Source: an uncultured bacterium (GTDB taxonomy: Bacteria; Bacillota; Clostridia; Oscillospirales; Acutalibacteraceae). Taken from it: a DNA stretch of 44,375 bases. The notes under the pieces are model-generated. The model made no database searches, was not told the origin of the DNA, and worked only from the letters and a program-made list of their open reading frames with translations. Positions 1 to 7,537 of this stretch are shown here, piece after piece. The stretch is taken from assembly GCA_949283655.1 (NCBI GenBank), contig CASDTH010000002.1, positions 1 to 44,375 of the forward strand, in the 5' to 3' direction. The position numbers were made by a program, and so were the translations under genes. Each line of letters opens with the position of its first letter. The stretch's first letter is position 1.

Positions 1-243
1 CGGTTTGCCCGCGACCTGCGCGACATTGACGACTGCAAAATCCGCCTGCAAAAGATTGAAGAGCTGACGATCAAAATGGGCGAACTGGTGGAAGCCAATC
101 AAAAGGCTGTGGAGGATCATGACAGCCGCCTCTACGCATTGGAGCACCGCCCGTCCATGTGGTGGGATAAGCTGCTCTCAGCGGGCGTCTCCGCAGGCGT
201 GGCGGCGTTAGTCAGCTTGATCGCATCCGTGATTGTGAGGTGA
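1..243 (+). CDS. XhlA-like phage lysis-module membrane protein (3' part only)
   Basis: The reading frame is open from the first base and ends at TGA 241-243, giving 80 C-terminal residues. The visible part has a charged heptad-rich segment (about residues 10-45 of the fragment) that should form a coiled coil. A Trp-Trp-Asp segment follows, then one C-terminal membrane helix rich in Ala, Val and Ser, ending in Ile-Val-Arg. This coiled coil plus tail-anchor layout is that of XhlA/haemolysin-type proteins that accompany phage holins. It sits 4 nt upstream of the next small ORF and about 130 nt upstream of the holin. The N-terminus is missing, so the family assignment rests on architecture and context. 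Confidence 0.6.
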   Translation, partial: RFARDLRDIDDCKIRLQKIEELTIKMGELVEANQKAVEDHDSRLYALEHRPSMWWDKLLSAGVSAGVAALVSLIASVIVR

Positions 244-247
244 TAGG

Positions 248-313
248 ATGCTGGTATCAATCCCGATCATGATTATCACAGCGGTCACCTGGCTGCTGTC
301 CAAGCTGGTCTAA
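248..313 (+). CDS. 21-residue hydrophobic peptide of the phage lysis module
   Basis: ATG at 248, four bases after the stop of the XhlA-like gene, opens a 21-codon frame ending TAA 311-313. The peptide is almost entirely hydrophobic (Leu, Val, Ile, Trp, Thr) with one Lys near the C-terminus, so it would be a single membrane segment. There is a GATAGG sequence just before the ATG but no strong ribosome site, so translation may be coupled to the upstream gene. A hairpin follows directly at 323-346. It could be a minor holin/antiholin-like peptide or a non-coding gap; I cannot assign a function. Confidence 0.35.
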   Translation: MLVSIPIMIITAVTWLLSKLV

Positions 314-322
314 AACGTAAAA

Positions 323-346
323 GCCCTCCGTCTTGCGGCGGAGGGC
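323..346 (+). terminator. Hairpin between small ORF and holin gene
   Basis: An 8-bp perfect GC-rich stem (323-330 with 339-346) with an 8-nt loop is followed by an A-rich stretch rather than a T tract. It may be a weak terminator or an mRNA-processing hairpin upstream of the holin ribosome site at 359-366. Confidence 0.4.
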
Positions 347-373
347 AAATAAAAATCAGGAGGTAAAAACAAT

Positions 374-637
374 ATGAACATCAACTGGAAAGTGCGGCTG
401 AAAAGCGGCCCGTTTTGGCTGGGCGTTGCGTCGGCTGTAATTATGGCCGTGTTTTACATCCTCGACCTGTGCGGGGCCGCGCCGGAGCTCACCGGCAGTC
501 AGATCATAGAGGCCGTGCGGCTGCTGCTGACCATCCCCGCTACCATCGGCATTATCTCCGACCCCACCACCAAGGGCGTGCAGGATAGCAAGCTAGCGAT
601 GACGTATACCACGCCGAAAAAGGATGCGGTAGAATAG
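374..637 (+). CDS. phiLC3-family phage holin
   Basis: This 87-residue protein matches the phiLC3 type of phage holin. The N-terminus starts Met-Asn-Ile-Asn-Trp-Lys-Val-Arg-Leu-Lys. A membrane helix follows at about residues 14-33, then a second hydrophobic stretch at 48-62. The family signature DPTTKGVQDSKLAMTY lies near the C-terminus (residues 63-78). Such holins make the membrane lesions that let the phage endolysin reach peptidoglycan. A strong AGGAGG site (359-364) precedes ATG 374. The endolysin gene that usually follows is absent here, so it may be upstream of the window or lost. Length and motif fit the family well. Confidence 0.9.
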   Translation: MNINWKVRLKSGPFWLGVASAVIMAVFYILDLCGAAPELTGSQIIEAVRLLLTIPATIGIISDPTTKGVQDSKLAMTYTTPKKDAVE

Positions 638-798
638 GCAAACTGCTCACGCAGGCAAAGCATCAAACACTTCTCCCAATATGATGTCTCCCTCTCGAAA
701 TCCTTCTATCACGGCTCTTTCCAAACAATTTCAATCATTTTTATGGTCATCTCTTTGTTTTGAACAATTATTTATGCCAAGCCATTAAAATCCAATCA

Positions 799-804
799 TA
801 TAAT
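799..804 (+). promoter_or_regulatory. Possible -10 box for the small XRE gene
   Basis: A perfect TATAAT at 799-804 lies 48 bp upstream of the XRE gene start in AT-rich DNA. No good -35 hexamer sits at the right distance, so this is only suggestive. Confidence 0.3.
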
Positions 805-851
805 AAAAGTATGTATCATATATCAAAGCTAATGAAAGAAGGATTTTAAGG

Positions 852-1124
852 ATGGCAAAGTTAACACTACCGGGTAGTAAACGTAACCTCATCGGCAGCG
901 TTGTGGCCTCTTTGCGCAAAGCAGCAGGCATTTCACAAAATGAACTGGCAAGCCGGCTGCAACTGCAGGGATGGGATGTGCACAAAAACGCAATTTCCAA
1001 AATTGAGCAAGGAACGCGATCCGTGAAGGATGCCGAGCTCTGTCTGCTGGCACAAGCGCTCGGCATCCCAGCGCCTGATTTATTGTGCCGCGCGTTAGAG
1101 GCAGAGTTTGAATTGGCGGAATGA
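852..1124 (+). CDS. Small XRE-type helix-turn-helix regulator
   Basis: The 90-residue protein is a single Cro/CI-type DNA-binding domain. The recognition region is seen as RKAAGISQNELASRLQLQGW (about residues 22-41), followed by KNAISKIEQGTRSVKDAEL (47-65), the usual helix 3 to helix 5 pattern of XRE proteins. There is no second domain. A GAAGG ribosome site lies nine bases before ATG 852. It stands alone between the prophage lysis module and tRNA-Val, with no partner gene. It could be a phage-borne repressor, an element regulator or a host gene. The target is unknown. Confidence 0.8.
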   Translation: MAKLTLPGSKRNLIGSVVASLRKAAGISQNELASRLQLQGWDVHKNAISKIEQGTRSVKDAELCLLAQALGIPAPDLLCRALEAEFELAE

Positions 1125-1263
1125 ACCACCCTGCGCACTGATCACAAGCATGGGTATAGCTAAGCAAAGCTTGCCGCCGGATCAGGCAACAGAGTGCTGC
1201 CCGCGCATATCTGCCGATAGCACCGCTTTTACTGCGCATAGAAATAAAACCATAAAAAATGAA

Positions 1264-1296
1264 CCCCGCAGCCACACGATCAACGTAGCTGCGGGG
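1264..1296 (-). terminator. Rho-independent terminator of tRNA-Val
   Basis: A 9-bp perfect stem (1264-1272 with 1288-1296) is followed, on the minus strand, by a T-rich run (the A-rich stretch at 1253-1263 on the plus strand). It sits just past the 3' end of the tRNA. Confidence 0.8.
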
Positions 1297-1302
1297 ATTC
1301 TG

Positions 1303-1378
1303 TGGTGGACGTTAACGGACTCGAACCGCTGACCCTTCGCACGTCAAGCGAATGCTCTACCAGCTGAGCTAAACGTCC
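1303..1378 (-). tRNA. tRNA-Val(GAC)
   Basis: Read on the minus strand this is a 76-nt cloverleaf. The 7-bp acceptor stem pairs GGACGTT with AACGTCC. The D arm TAGCTCAGCTGGTAGAGCA, a five-bp anticodon stem with loop TTGACGT (anticodon GAC) and the T arm GGTTCGAGTCC are all present. The terminal CCA is encoded (1303-1305). A promoter with 17-bp spacing lies just upstream and a terminator just downstream, so it is a single-gene unit. Its 3' half faces the prophage remnant and is a plausible attachment site. Confidence 0.96.
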
Positions 1379-1424
1379 TTATCTTTTGGATGCGCCTGTA
1401 AGACTTTTCTCAAGTGCGAGATAT

Positions 1425-1453
1425 ATTATATCGAATTGCTGTAAGAAATGCAA
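1425..1453 (-). promoter_or_regulatory. Promoter of tRNA-Val
   Basis: On the minus strand, TTGCAT (1448-1453) and a perfect TATAAT (1425-1430) are separated by exactly 17 bp and lie 47 bp upstream of the tRNA 5' end. This is a strong sigma-A type promoter. Confidence 0.85.
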
Positions 1454-1477
1454 GCTTTTTTCCAAATTTTTTTCATT

Positions 1478-1925
1478 TACTAAATTGCAATAAATTGCAA
1501 TATCAAATTGGACAGAGTGAAAAAGCCCGTGAGAACAAGCATAAGCAAAGATTTTGCGAGAAAAAAAGTTGATCCAGGTTTCCACTTTTTAGATAAGCTC
1601 TTCAGGGACATCGTCCAGGGAGCGGCCTTTTGGGAAAAAGCGTCGGAGCATGCCATTCTGCTTCTCGTTGGTTCCCCGCTCATAATTTGATACACCCTCT
1701 GCCCCGCGTCGCCAAAGTAGCGTTTGTATCGCCGGAGCTCACTGTCCATCTGCTCTACCGTGCCGCGCGCAAGCTCATGGTGCAGGGTAGAACGAGCGAT
1801 TTCCAAAATGCGCGTATTTGCACTTTAGGAGTCTCTACCGTCAGAAGCACCTCTATCTGCGCGCGTTTTTCCTGCGTCAGGTGTTGGAAATGCCTTCTCG
1901 TTGTGGTATCCTGTCTTTGAGTCAT
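1478..1925 (-). pseudogene. IS30-family transposase remnant (frameshifts, internal deletion, stop)
   Basis: Reading the minus strand from ATG 1925 (ribosome site AGGAGA upstream), the N-terminal piece contains HLTQEKRAQIEVLL, the start of the IS30 helix-turn-helix region. After a frameshift comes EIARSTLHHELARGTVEQMD and RRYKRYFGDAGQRVY, the rest of that region. The next recognisable piece is the C-terminal catalytic end in another frame: NYERGTNEKQNGMLRRFFPK, holding the last acidic residue of the DDE triad, then an in-frame TAA and KVETWIN. About 200 central residues, including the two catalytic Asp, are missing. The copy is therefore dead. It lies between two tRNA genes, a common resting place for insertion sequences. 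Confidence 0.85.
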
Positions 1926-2049
1926 GGCGATTCTCCTATGGTTTTTGTCGATTGCACTTCAATCATACCACTTGTTCGCCATTGACTCTTTTTCTTTTCC
2001 CTCTGCCCTATTTCATTTTACAATCAGCCCATTAAAAAGTAAAAAAACA

Positions 2050-2078
2050 CTTGATTTTTTGCAGGAACTGTGTTATGA
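2050..2078 (+). promoter_or_regulatory. Promoter of tRNA-Ala
   Basis: TTGATT (2050-2055) and TATGAT (2073-2078) are separated by 17 bp and lie about 30 bp upstream of the tRNA. This fits a sigma-A promoter for a stable RNA. Confidence 0.75.
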
Positions 2079-2108
2079 TTGATCGCGTTGATCCAGTGGT
2101 CAAAAAAT

Positions 2109-2184
2109 GGGGCATTAGCTCAGCTGGGAGAGCGCTACACTGGCAGTGTAGAGGTCAGCGGTTCGATCCCGCTATGCTCCACCA
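2109..2184 (+). tRNA. tRNA-Ala(GGC)
   Basis: A 76-nt cloverleaf with acceptor stem GGGGCAT pairing ATGCTCC (one G-T wobble). The D arm is TAGCTCAGCTGGGAGAGCG. The anticodon stem CTACA/TGTAG carries the loop with anticodon GGC. The T arm is GGTTCGATCCC, and an encoded CCA ends at 2184. It has its own promoter and a terminator four bases downstream. Confidence 0.96.
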
Positions 2185-2187
2185 CCA

Positions 2188-2219
2188 AAGCCGAACTCGG
2201 AAGTGAGTTCGGCTTTTTT
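2188..2219 (+). terminator. Terminator of tRNA-Ala
   Basis: An 11-bp perfect stem (2188-2198 with 2205-2215) with a 6-nt loop is followed by a run of six T. This is a textbook intrinsic terminator immediately after the tRNA CCA end. Confidence 0.9.
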
Positions 2220-2293
2220 CGTTCCCCTGATTCACACGAATTGACAAGCCTCCCTCCGGAAGAAACTGGCTCTATTCGGGGCGATGGCTCTGG

Positions 2294-2322
2294 GAAGCCC
2301 AGTACAGGTGGGCTTCTTTTTT
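2294..2322 (+). terminator. Second intrinsic terminator downstream of tRNA-Ala
   Basis: An 8-bp stem (2294-2301 with 2309-2316) is followed by six T. No gene is visible between this and the tRNA terminator, so it is a backup terminator or ends an unseen short transcript in 2220-2293. Confidence 0.75.
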
Positions 2323-2510
2323 GTTTTGCCAAAGTTTTACATGGCCCGCCAGCAAGGCACACAGAGGCTACCGGTAACAGTGCTTCTCACCAGCCAATGC
2401 TGCTCATCCTCAAAAGTGCCCGGTGTTGTCCCCAACCAGAAGCTCGCTGCATAGAATGAAATGGTCTCACGATCAAAATACTTTAAAAGTCATAGGGGGA
2501 ACACCTAATT

Positions 2511-3887
2511 ATGGGCGTTACCAATTCTAATAAAGAAATCAGCACAGATCATATCAACTGCGATGGATCGCTGAAAGTGACCCTCGCCCTGGCCGCCGCG
2601 CCGGATATTACAACCAATCCGACTGATATTGTATTGCTGTTGGATCGTTCCGGCAGTATGGCCGGCAGCCCGCTGGAGCATATGAAGGCGGCCGCCAAAA
2701 AGTTTATCGATATCATTGACGAATCCACCGATGGGATACAGGATGGCCAGATTGGTTCCGGAAGCCGTATTGGCATTGTCAGCTTCGCAGATACCGCAAC
2801 AGATAACACACAACTCATCACCTCCGTAGCAGAGCTAAAAACTGCTGTTGACAGCCTGCAAGCGGGCGGCTCTACGAATCATGCGGATGCCTTTTCCAAA
2901 GCTGGGCAGTTGTTTGACCCGAGCTCCGCTAACCACCAAGTGATCGTCCTGTTCACAGACGGTAAAACAACGGCAGGGCCCCCGCCTGCGCCCGTCGCGG
3001 CATCGCTGCGGGCATCCGGCATTGTTATCTACTGCATCGGCCTACCGGGAGCAGACGGCATTGATGTGAATACCCTAAACGACTGGGCTACGGATCCTGA
3101 CGCTTCCCACGTTGCCATTACGCCGGATGACGCGGAGCTGGAGGATCTCTTCGCCGATCTCGCTGCGAATATTTCCAAGCCTGGCGCAACCAATATTGTG
3201 ATTGATGAAATAGTAAACCCAGAATTCATTATCACCAGTGTTCTGCCGCCCAATAAAGGGTCGGCCAGCCTAGTCAATTCCAACACGTTGAAATGGAGCA
3301 TCGCCTCTTTGGGAACCACCGCAAACGAAGGCGCTTCCCTGGAATTTTTTATCCGCCATGTCTCCTCCTCTTCCGGCGTCAAAACAGTGAACCAATCCAT
3401 CACCTATACCGACACGGAAAACAATACCGTCACCTTCCCTGACCCTAGCGTAACCGTAGATTGCGGTATTGTGGTGCAGCCTGAAAAATGCCCGGAGCCG
3501 GTGGATATTACGATTGGCGGATGCCAGGATTCTCTGGTAGTAGACCTCGGCAATACCTGCCTGGAATCCCTTGGCCGTATTCTCCAGGTGAGCACTACCG
3601 TCAAAAATGTCTGCCCTGGCAGGCGGGTAGCGCTGGCCATATCGCTTAGCGAAGTGGATCCCTGCGGGGAGGAACACCCACGCGGATTTAAGGCACTTAC
3701 TATTCCGGCGCACAACGCCCCTTCCTGTAGGGATGTGCTGGTGCGATGCATCAAGTTTGTGCTGCCGGAGGAACTGAATGTATCCTCATGCGGCTGCGCC
3801 GGTGGAATGTGCGGCCCGCGGAACCTTCGTATCCGCCTTATCAGCAATTATATTGACGGCGGCTTCCACTGCTGTGGCTCTGTTTAA
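2511..3887 (+). CDS. Cytoplasmic VWA-domain protein with Cys-rich C-terminal domain
   Basis: The 458-residue protein has no signal peptide or membrane segment. Residues 37-215 form a von Willebrand factor A domain with a complete metal-ion-dependent adhesion site: DRSGS (45-49), a Thr in GGSTNH (about 122) and the Asp of VLFTDGK (150). Residues 220-320 look like a beta-rich DUF11-like segment (NPEFIITSVLPPNKGSAS). The last 145 residues hold 13 Cys, including a CGC motif, GMCG and a terminal CC pair, suggesting metal binding or disulfides. ATG 2511 is preceded by AGGGGGA at ten bases. The gene stands alone between terminators. I do not recognise the exact family; a role in the spore or cell envelope is only a guess. 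Confidence 0.75.
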   Translation: MGVTNSNKEISTDHINCDGSLKVTLALAAAPDITTNPTDIVLLLDRSGSMAGSPLEHMKAAAKKFIDIIDESTDGIQDGQIGSGSRIGIVSFADTATDNTQLITSVAELKTAVDSLQAGGSTNHADAFSKAGQLFDPSSANHQVIVLFTDGKTTAGPPPAPVAASLRASGIVIYCIGLPGADGIDVNTLNDWATDPDASHVAITPDDAELEDLFADLAANISKPGATNIVIDEIVNPEFIITSVLPPNKGSASLVNSNTLKWSIASLGTTANEGASLEFFIRHVSSSSGVKTVNQSITYTDTENNTVTFPDPSVTVDCGIVVQPEKCPEPVDITIGGCQDSLVVDLGNTCLESLGRILQVSTTVKNVCPGRRVALAISLSEVDPCGEEHPRGFKALTIPAHNAPSCRDVLVRCIKFVLPEELNVSSCGCAGGMCGPRNLRIRLISNYIDGGFHCCGSV

Positions 3888-3903
3888 ACACTCAAATAAA
3901 TTG

Positions 3904-3949
3904 CTGGGTGAAAGGCTGTTCAAGAGCCTTTTGCCCAGTTTTATTTTTT
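3904..3949 (+). terminator. Intrinsic terminator of the VWA gene
   Basis: A 14-bp stem with two G-T pairs (3904-3917 with 3925-3938) and a 7-nt loop is followed by TTTTATTTTTT, seventeen bases after the VWA stop codon. Confidence 0.92.
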
Positions 3950-4134
3950 CTTCCATCACATAGCCGCTGAGAGTGCCCAGGGATACTTGTTTGCGGCAGC
4001 CAACACGCGTTTTAAAAAAATCACGCTCTCGTAAGAAAATTGTAATTTTCCCGTTTCCGTTTTGTTAAATTACGCGCGTATCCTAGTGCATAACGAAACC
4101 GGTACAGATAGCCGGTGGAAGGGAAGCTATTTGT

Positions 4135-5169
4135 ATGGAGACGATCAAGACGCTCTTGGCCAAAGGCTGGCAAAGCATCCGCTCCAACAGCCTGTTCCGC
4201 CCGGAAAACCGCAAGAAAAAAATTGCAGTGCTCGCTGCGGCAGCTACCTTTGCGGCCCTTTGCGGGCTGCTTGCCTGGTTTTACGGCAGGCCTCTGTTGG
4301 ATTTTGTGCTGGATACAGAGCATTTCCGCGCTTGGATGGAAGAGCAGGGCGCATGGGGCCCTCTTGCCTTTATCGCTATCCGCACCATGCAGACAGTTGT
4401 TAAAATCATCCCCGCTGAGCCGCTGGAAATCGGCGCCGGCTATGCCTTTGGCAGTTGGTGGGGCATGGCGCTGTGCATGATTGGCACCGCGATCGGCTCC
4501 CTGATTATCATCGCCCTGACCAAGCTGTTTGGCATGCGTATGGTGGAGGTTTTTGTCCCGCAGGAAAAGTTGCAATCCTTCCGCTTTTTGCAAAACACAA
4601 AAAAGCTAAATCTGCTACTGTTCATCATCTTTTTAATTCCCGGCACGCCTAAGGATTTCATCACTTATTTCGTAGGCATCACGCCGGTCAACCCATTTTT
4701 CTTCTTGCTTTTGACCGGTATTGCGCGCATCCCGTCCATCCTCTCCTCTACTCTGTGCGGCAATGCGTTGGGCGATCGCGATTTCTGGTTTGCCGCGATG
4801 ATATATCTCCTCACCGCACTACTGACACTGGGCGGCATCCTGCTCTATCGCCACATCAGTAAGCAGGAAAGCCACGAAACGGAACAGCCTGTAAAAAAAC
4901 GGCATAACGGAAAAGAGAGATGGCGTCTTGCTCTATTTCCCCACGGCAAAAGCCCGGGCAAAGGGCCGCGATTGATCTTACCCTCCCGCATCCAGCCAGA
5001 AAAAGAAGAAAGCCCTCCCGAGCCGTCTGCTCATGCGGCACTTCGGGAAGGTTGTTTTTTATCCAGGCGGCGAATTCACCGCTCCAACGCATCTATTCCG
5101 AGCATTTCCGGCGGCATACCTGCCGAATTCCTCCCAATGGAAGCCTCAATTCATCGCATATGCGCCTGA
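4135..5169 (+). CDS. TVP38/TMEM64 (DedA-superfamily, VTT domain) membrane protein, probable frameshifted tail
   Basis: Residues 1-250 are a VTT/SNARE-associated family membrane protein. It has a helix at 30-48, then GAWGPLAFIAIRTMQTVVKIIPAEPLEIGAGYAFG (73-107 region), a core with repeated helices and the LIPGTPKDFITYF motif, and a last helix near 218-238. Family members are usually 200-260 residues; this frame gives 344. The final 90 residues are basic, Pro/Ser-rich, unlike anything in the family, and are read through the bidirectional terminator at 5013-5060 into the convergent gene. A run of seven A at 4893-4899 lies at codons 253-255; one extra A would end the protein after about 257 residues. 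Members of this family are thought to act in lipid or small-molecule transport across membranes. Confidence 0.8.
   Translation: METIKTLLAKGWQSIRSNSLFRPENRKKKIAVLAAAATFAALCGLLAWFYGRPLLDFVLDTEHFRAWMEEQGAWGPLAFIAIRTMQTVVKIIPAEPLEIGAGYAFGSWWGMALCMIGTAIGSLIIIALTKLFGMRMVEVFVPQEKLQSFRFLQNTKKLNLLLFIIFLIPGTPKDFITYFVGITPVNPFFFLLLTGIARIPSILSSTLCGNALGDRDFWFAAMIYLLTALLTLGGILLYRHISKQESHETEQPVKKRHNGKERWRLALFPHGKSPGKGPRLILPSRIQPEKEESPPEPSAHAALREGCFLSRRRIHRSNASIPSISGGIPAEFLPMEASIHRICA
5013..5060. terminator. Bidirectional terminator between convergent genes
   Basis: An imperfect GC-rich hairpin (5013-5025 with 5035-5052) has TTTTTT at 5055-5060 on the plus side and an A-rich stretch at 4999-5011, which is T-rich on the minus strand. 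It can stop both the VTT-protein transcript and the XRE gene transcript. It lies inside the apparent C-terminal coding region of the VTT protein, which argues that this tail is not real. Confidence 0.65.
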
Positions 5170-5837
5170 TCACGCTGTTTTACAACGATCTGATAAAGAT
5201 CCTTCCCCGTCTCTGAGCGAGAACGGCACACGTCATAAAACAATTTTTCATATCTAATTTCGTCATACCCTGTAACAATCCGAAGGTTGTATTGCGGCGG
5301 GAGCTCATAAAACGTGACATACACAAAATCCCGCGCCTCCAGCAGGCAAAATGTGAGCAGCAGCACAGCAGCAGCGGCCAGTATGCCCCTTTTCCATCTG
5401 CCGCGAAAATGCAAAAGCGTTGCAGCCGCCAGCAAAAGCCCGCCCAAAATGGATGCGTAAAAAGCGACAAAGGACGTATCAAAGCCCAAAAAGAGCAAAG
5501 ACCCCGCCAGCAAAACAGCGCCTGCCGCATAGAACAGGTTGCTTTGGAACCGGCGCACCCGTTCGCGGGATTCCTCCATCGTGTGCAAAACAAGCGCATC
5601 TGAACGCTCCGTCAGTTGCTCAGATGCAATGCGCCCGCCGGATAAAAGCTCATTCACCGAAACTCCCAGCGCCTCTCCCAACGGAGCGAGCAAAGAGATA
5701 TCCGGCAAGCCCTTCCCCGTTTCCCAGCGGGAAACCGCTTTATCTGTAACACCCAATCGCTCTGCCAGCTCACTCTGCGTCCAGCCTTTCTCCCTGCGGA
5801 GGGCCGCGATAAACAGCCCGGTTTTTTGCGGATTCAT
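5151..5837 (-). CDS. XRE regulator with C-terminal membrane helices
   Basis: The 228-residue protein has an N-terminal Cro/CI helix-turn-helix, with TQSELAERLGVTDKAVSRWE (about 20-39) and GLPDISLLAPLGEALGVSVNELL following. This is the common Firmicutes form found in membrane-linked XRE regulators. Three hydrophobic helices follow at about 100-118, 121-140 and 150-167, then a hydrophilic tail of about 60 residues. I chose ATG 5837 because GGAGG lies ten bases upstream and because the family starts a few residues before the HTH; an upstream in-frame start at 5873 has no ribosome site. The gene converges on the VTT-protein gene. The membrane part may sense envelope state or bind a partner; target genes are unknown. 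Confidence 0.85.
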   Translation of the reverse strand: MNPQKTGLFIAALRREKGWTQSELAERLGVTDKAVSRWETGKGLPDISLLAPLGEALGVSVNELLSGGRIASEQLTERSDALVLHTMEESRERVRRFQSNLFYAAGAVLLAGSLLFLGFDTSFVAFYASILGGLLLAAATLLHFRGRWKRGILAAAAVLLLTFCLLEARDFVYVTFYELPPQYNLRIVTGYDEIRYEKLFYDVCRSRSETGKDLYQIVVKQRDQAHMR

Positions 5838-5936
5838 TTCAGAATCGCCTCCTTTGCTCCCAGCGTACCGCATTTGGAGGCAAAAGTCACCCTATGCTCC
5901 ATAGAGTACAGTCAAATATAGCATCCGTATACCGCC

Positions 5937-6698
5937 TCAATCCATGCGGACGGGCACACCCCGCCCGGCAAGGTAACGCTTCAGCTCCATGATGGGAATT
6001 TCATTAAAATGGAACAGTGAAGCGGCCAGCACGGCATCCGCCTTACCCTGTGTAAACGCATCATAAAAATGCTCCTTCGCGCCCGCGCCGCCGGAGGCGA
6101 TCACCGGGATGCCAACCCGCTCGGAAACGGCACGCGTCAGCTCCAGATCATATCCCTGCTTCTGACCGTCACAATCCATGCTTGTCAGAAGGATTTCGCC
6201 CGCGCCACGCCGCTCCGCCTCCTGCGCCCATGCAACGGCATCCAGCCCTGCGGGAATACGGCCTCCGTTGAGATAAACCTCCCAGCCGCCCTGTGCGCGG
6301 CGCTTTGCGTCAATCGCACACACAACGCACTGGCTGCCAAATTTATAGGCTGCGTCGCTGATGAGCTGTGGATTGCGCACCGCTGCGGAATTCACGCTGA
6401 TTTTATCCGCCCCTGCGCGCAGTAGCTGGGTAAAATCCTCCACGCTCGAAATACCGCCGCCCACAGTAAACGGGATAAAAATGGAGTTTGCCACGCGCGT
6501 GACGATATCCACCATCGTGCCGCGCCCCTCATGGGTGGCCGTAATATCGAGCAGCACAAGCTCATCCGCCCCTTTGGCGTCATAGGCCACGGCGCACTCG
6601 ACCGGGTCGCCCGCATCCCGCAGGTTGACAAAACTCACGCCTTTGACCACGCGCCCGTTTTTCACATCCAGGCAGGGAATAATCCGCTTGGCATACAT
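5937..6698 (-). CDS. hisF: Imidazole glycerol phosphate synthase, cyclase subunit HisF
   Basis: At 253 residues this is full length for HisF. The protein is a TIM barrel that condenses PRFAR with ammonia from HisH to give imidazole glycerol phosphate and AICAR, in histidine synthesis. Catalytic Asp11 ([15 protein letters not shown]) and Asp130 (VVCAIDAKR) are both present at the canonical positions. The phosphate-binding loops VGGGI (79-83) and [11 protein letters not shown] are intact. The start codon overlaps the last base of the hisH stop (TGATG), so the two are translationally coupled and should assemble as the usual 1:1 complex. Other his genes are not in the window. Confidence 0.97.
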   Translation of the reverse strand: MYAKRIIPCLDVKNGRVVKGVSFVNLRDAGDPVECAVAYDAKGADELVLLDITATHEGRGTMVDIVTRVANSIFIPFTVGGGISSVEDFTQLLRAGADKISVNSAAVRNPQLISDAAYKFGSQCVVCAIDAKRRAQGGWEVYLNGGRIPAGLDAVAWAQEAERRGAGEILLTSMDCDGQKQGYDLELTRAVSERVGIPVIASGGAGAKEHFYDAFTQGKADAVLAASLFHFNEIPIMELKRYLAGRGVPVRMD

Positions 6699-7327
6699 CA
6701 GGCATCCTCCTCACACATAGCGGCAAAATTGCGCAGGATTTGCAGGCCGACCCGCCCGCTTTTCTCAGGATGGAACTGCGTGGCGCAAAGGCGCCCCCGC
6801 TGCACAGCTGCATCGATACGGACGCCGTACTGCGTGCGCGCAGCCACCTCCTCCTGCCTCTCCGCCTTCAGGTAATAGGAGTGGACAAAATAGACATACG
6901 CCTCCTGCGGGATGCCCTGGAAAATACCGTCCGGCTGTAGAATTGCAAGGGAATTCCAGCCGATATGCGGCACCTTCAGGCCGTCCTGCTGCGGAATACG
7001 ACGTATCTCCCCCTTCAAAACGCCCAAGCCCACAACACCCGGCGATTCTTCGGAGGCCTCAAAGAGCAACTGCAGCCCCAGGCAGATGCCCAAAAAGGGC
7101 CGCCCGCTGTGCGCCGCCTCAAGTACGGTATCCGTCAAGCCGCTCGCGTGCATGGAAGCCATCGCATCCGCAAACGAACCGACGCCCGGCAGGATGACGG
7201 CGCCGGCATCGCGAATTTGCCCAGCGTCCTTTGTAATTACGCTGGAAACACCAATAAAATCCAGCGCCTTTTTCACGCTTTGCAAGTTTCCCGCGCCATA
7301 ATCGACAATGGCAATCGTCTGTTCCAA
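6698..7327 (-). CDS. hisH: Imidazole glycerol phosphate synthase, glutaminase subunit HisH
   Basis: A class I glutamine amidotransferase that supplies ammonia to HisF. The protein has the oxyanion segment VILPGVGSF, nucleophile Cys in GICLGLQ (residue 82) and the His-Glu pair in FHPEKSG (186 and 188). I start it at TTG 7327, giving 209 residues, because AAAGGGG lies about eight bases upstream and because HisH proteins begin right before the [11 protein letters not shown] strand. An in-frame ATG at 7357 adds ten residues but has no ribosome site. hisH and hisF alone form the operon seen here. Confidence 0.95.
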   Translation of the reverse strand: MEQTIAIVDYGAGNLQSVKKALDFIGVSSVITKDAGQIRDAGAVILPGVGSFADAMASMHASGLTDTVLEAAHSGRPFLGICLGLQLLFEASEESPGVVGLGVLKGEIRRIPQQDGLKVPHIGWNSLAILQPDGIFQGIPQEAYVYFVHSYYLKAERQEEVAARTQYGVRIDAAVQRGRLCATQFHPEKSGRVGLQILRNFAAMCEEDA

Positions 7328-7472
7328 TCCATCCACCCCTTTGCTGATCTGCGTCATATTTTAACATGATATCAGAGAAAAGTGAAGAAAAACTTTGCCG
7401 TTCCCCGCCGGGCAGTGCGCCATTTTCTACAGAGGAGCGCCACCCATCAGGACCACCGCTCAAGAAACGAGA

Positions 7473-7520
7473 AACGGCGCGGCATCAGGCGGTTTCTCCC
7501 CCTCTGCCGCGCCGTTTTTT
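7473..7520. terminator. Strong hairpin terminator between hisH and the EEP gene
   Basis: A 12-bp perfect stem (7473-7484 with 7505-7516) of mostly GC is followed by TTTTTT on the plus strand and by a T-rich stretch on the minus strand. It lies 18 bp after the stop of the minus-strand EEP gene and probably ends that transcript before hisH. Confidence 0.8.
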
Positions 7521-7537
7521 CCTTTTGCCCTCTTGCC

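Larger units (their letters stand above)
1..640 (+). mobile_element. Right (lysis) end of a prophage or prophage remnant
   Basis: Three consecutive plus-strand genes form a typical phage lysis module: an XhlA-like membrane-anchored protein, a tiny hydrophobic peptide and a phiLC3-type holin. No endolysin follows the holin, and the next gene is a separate XRE regulator. The 3' end of a tRNA-Val gene lies about 660 bp downstream and faces this module, which would suit a tRNA attachment site. The other prophage end lies outside the window, so completeness and exact boundary cannot be judged. Confidence 0.6.
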
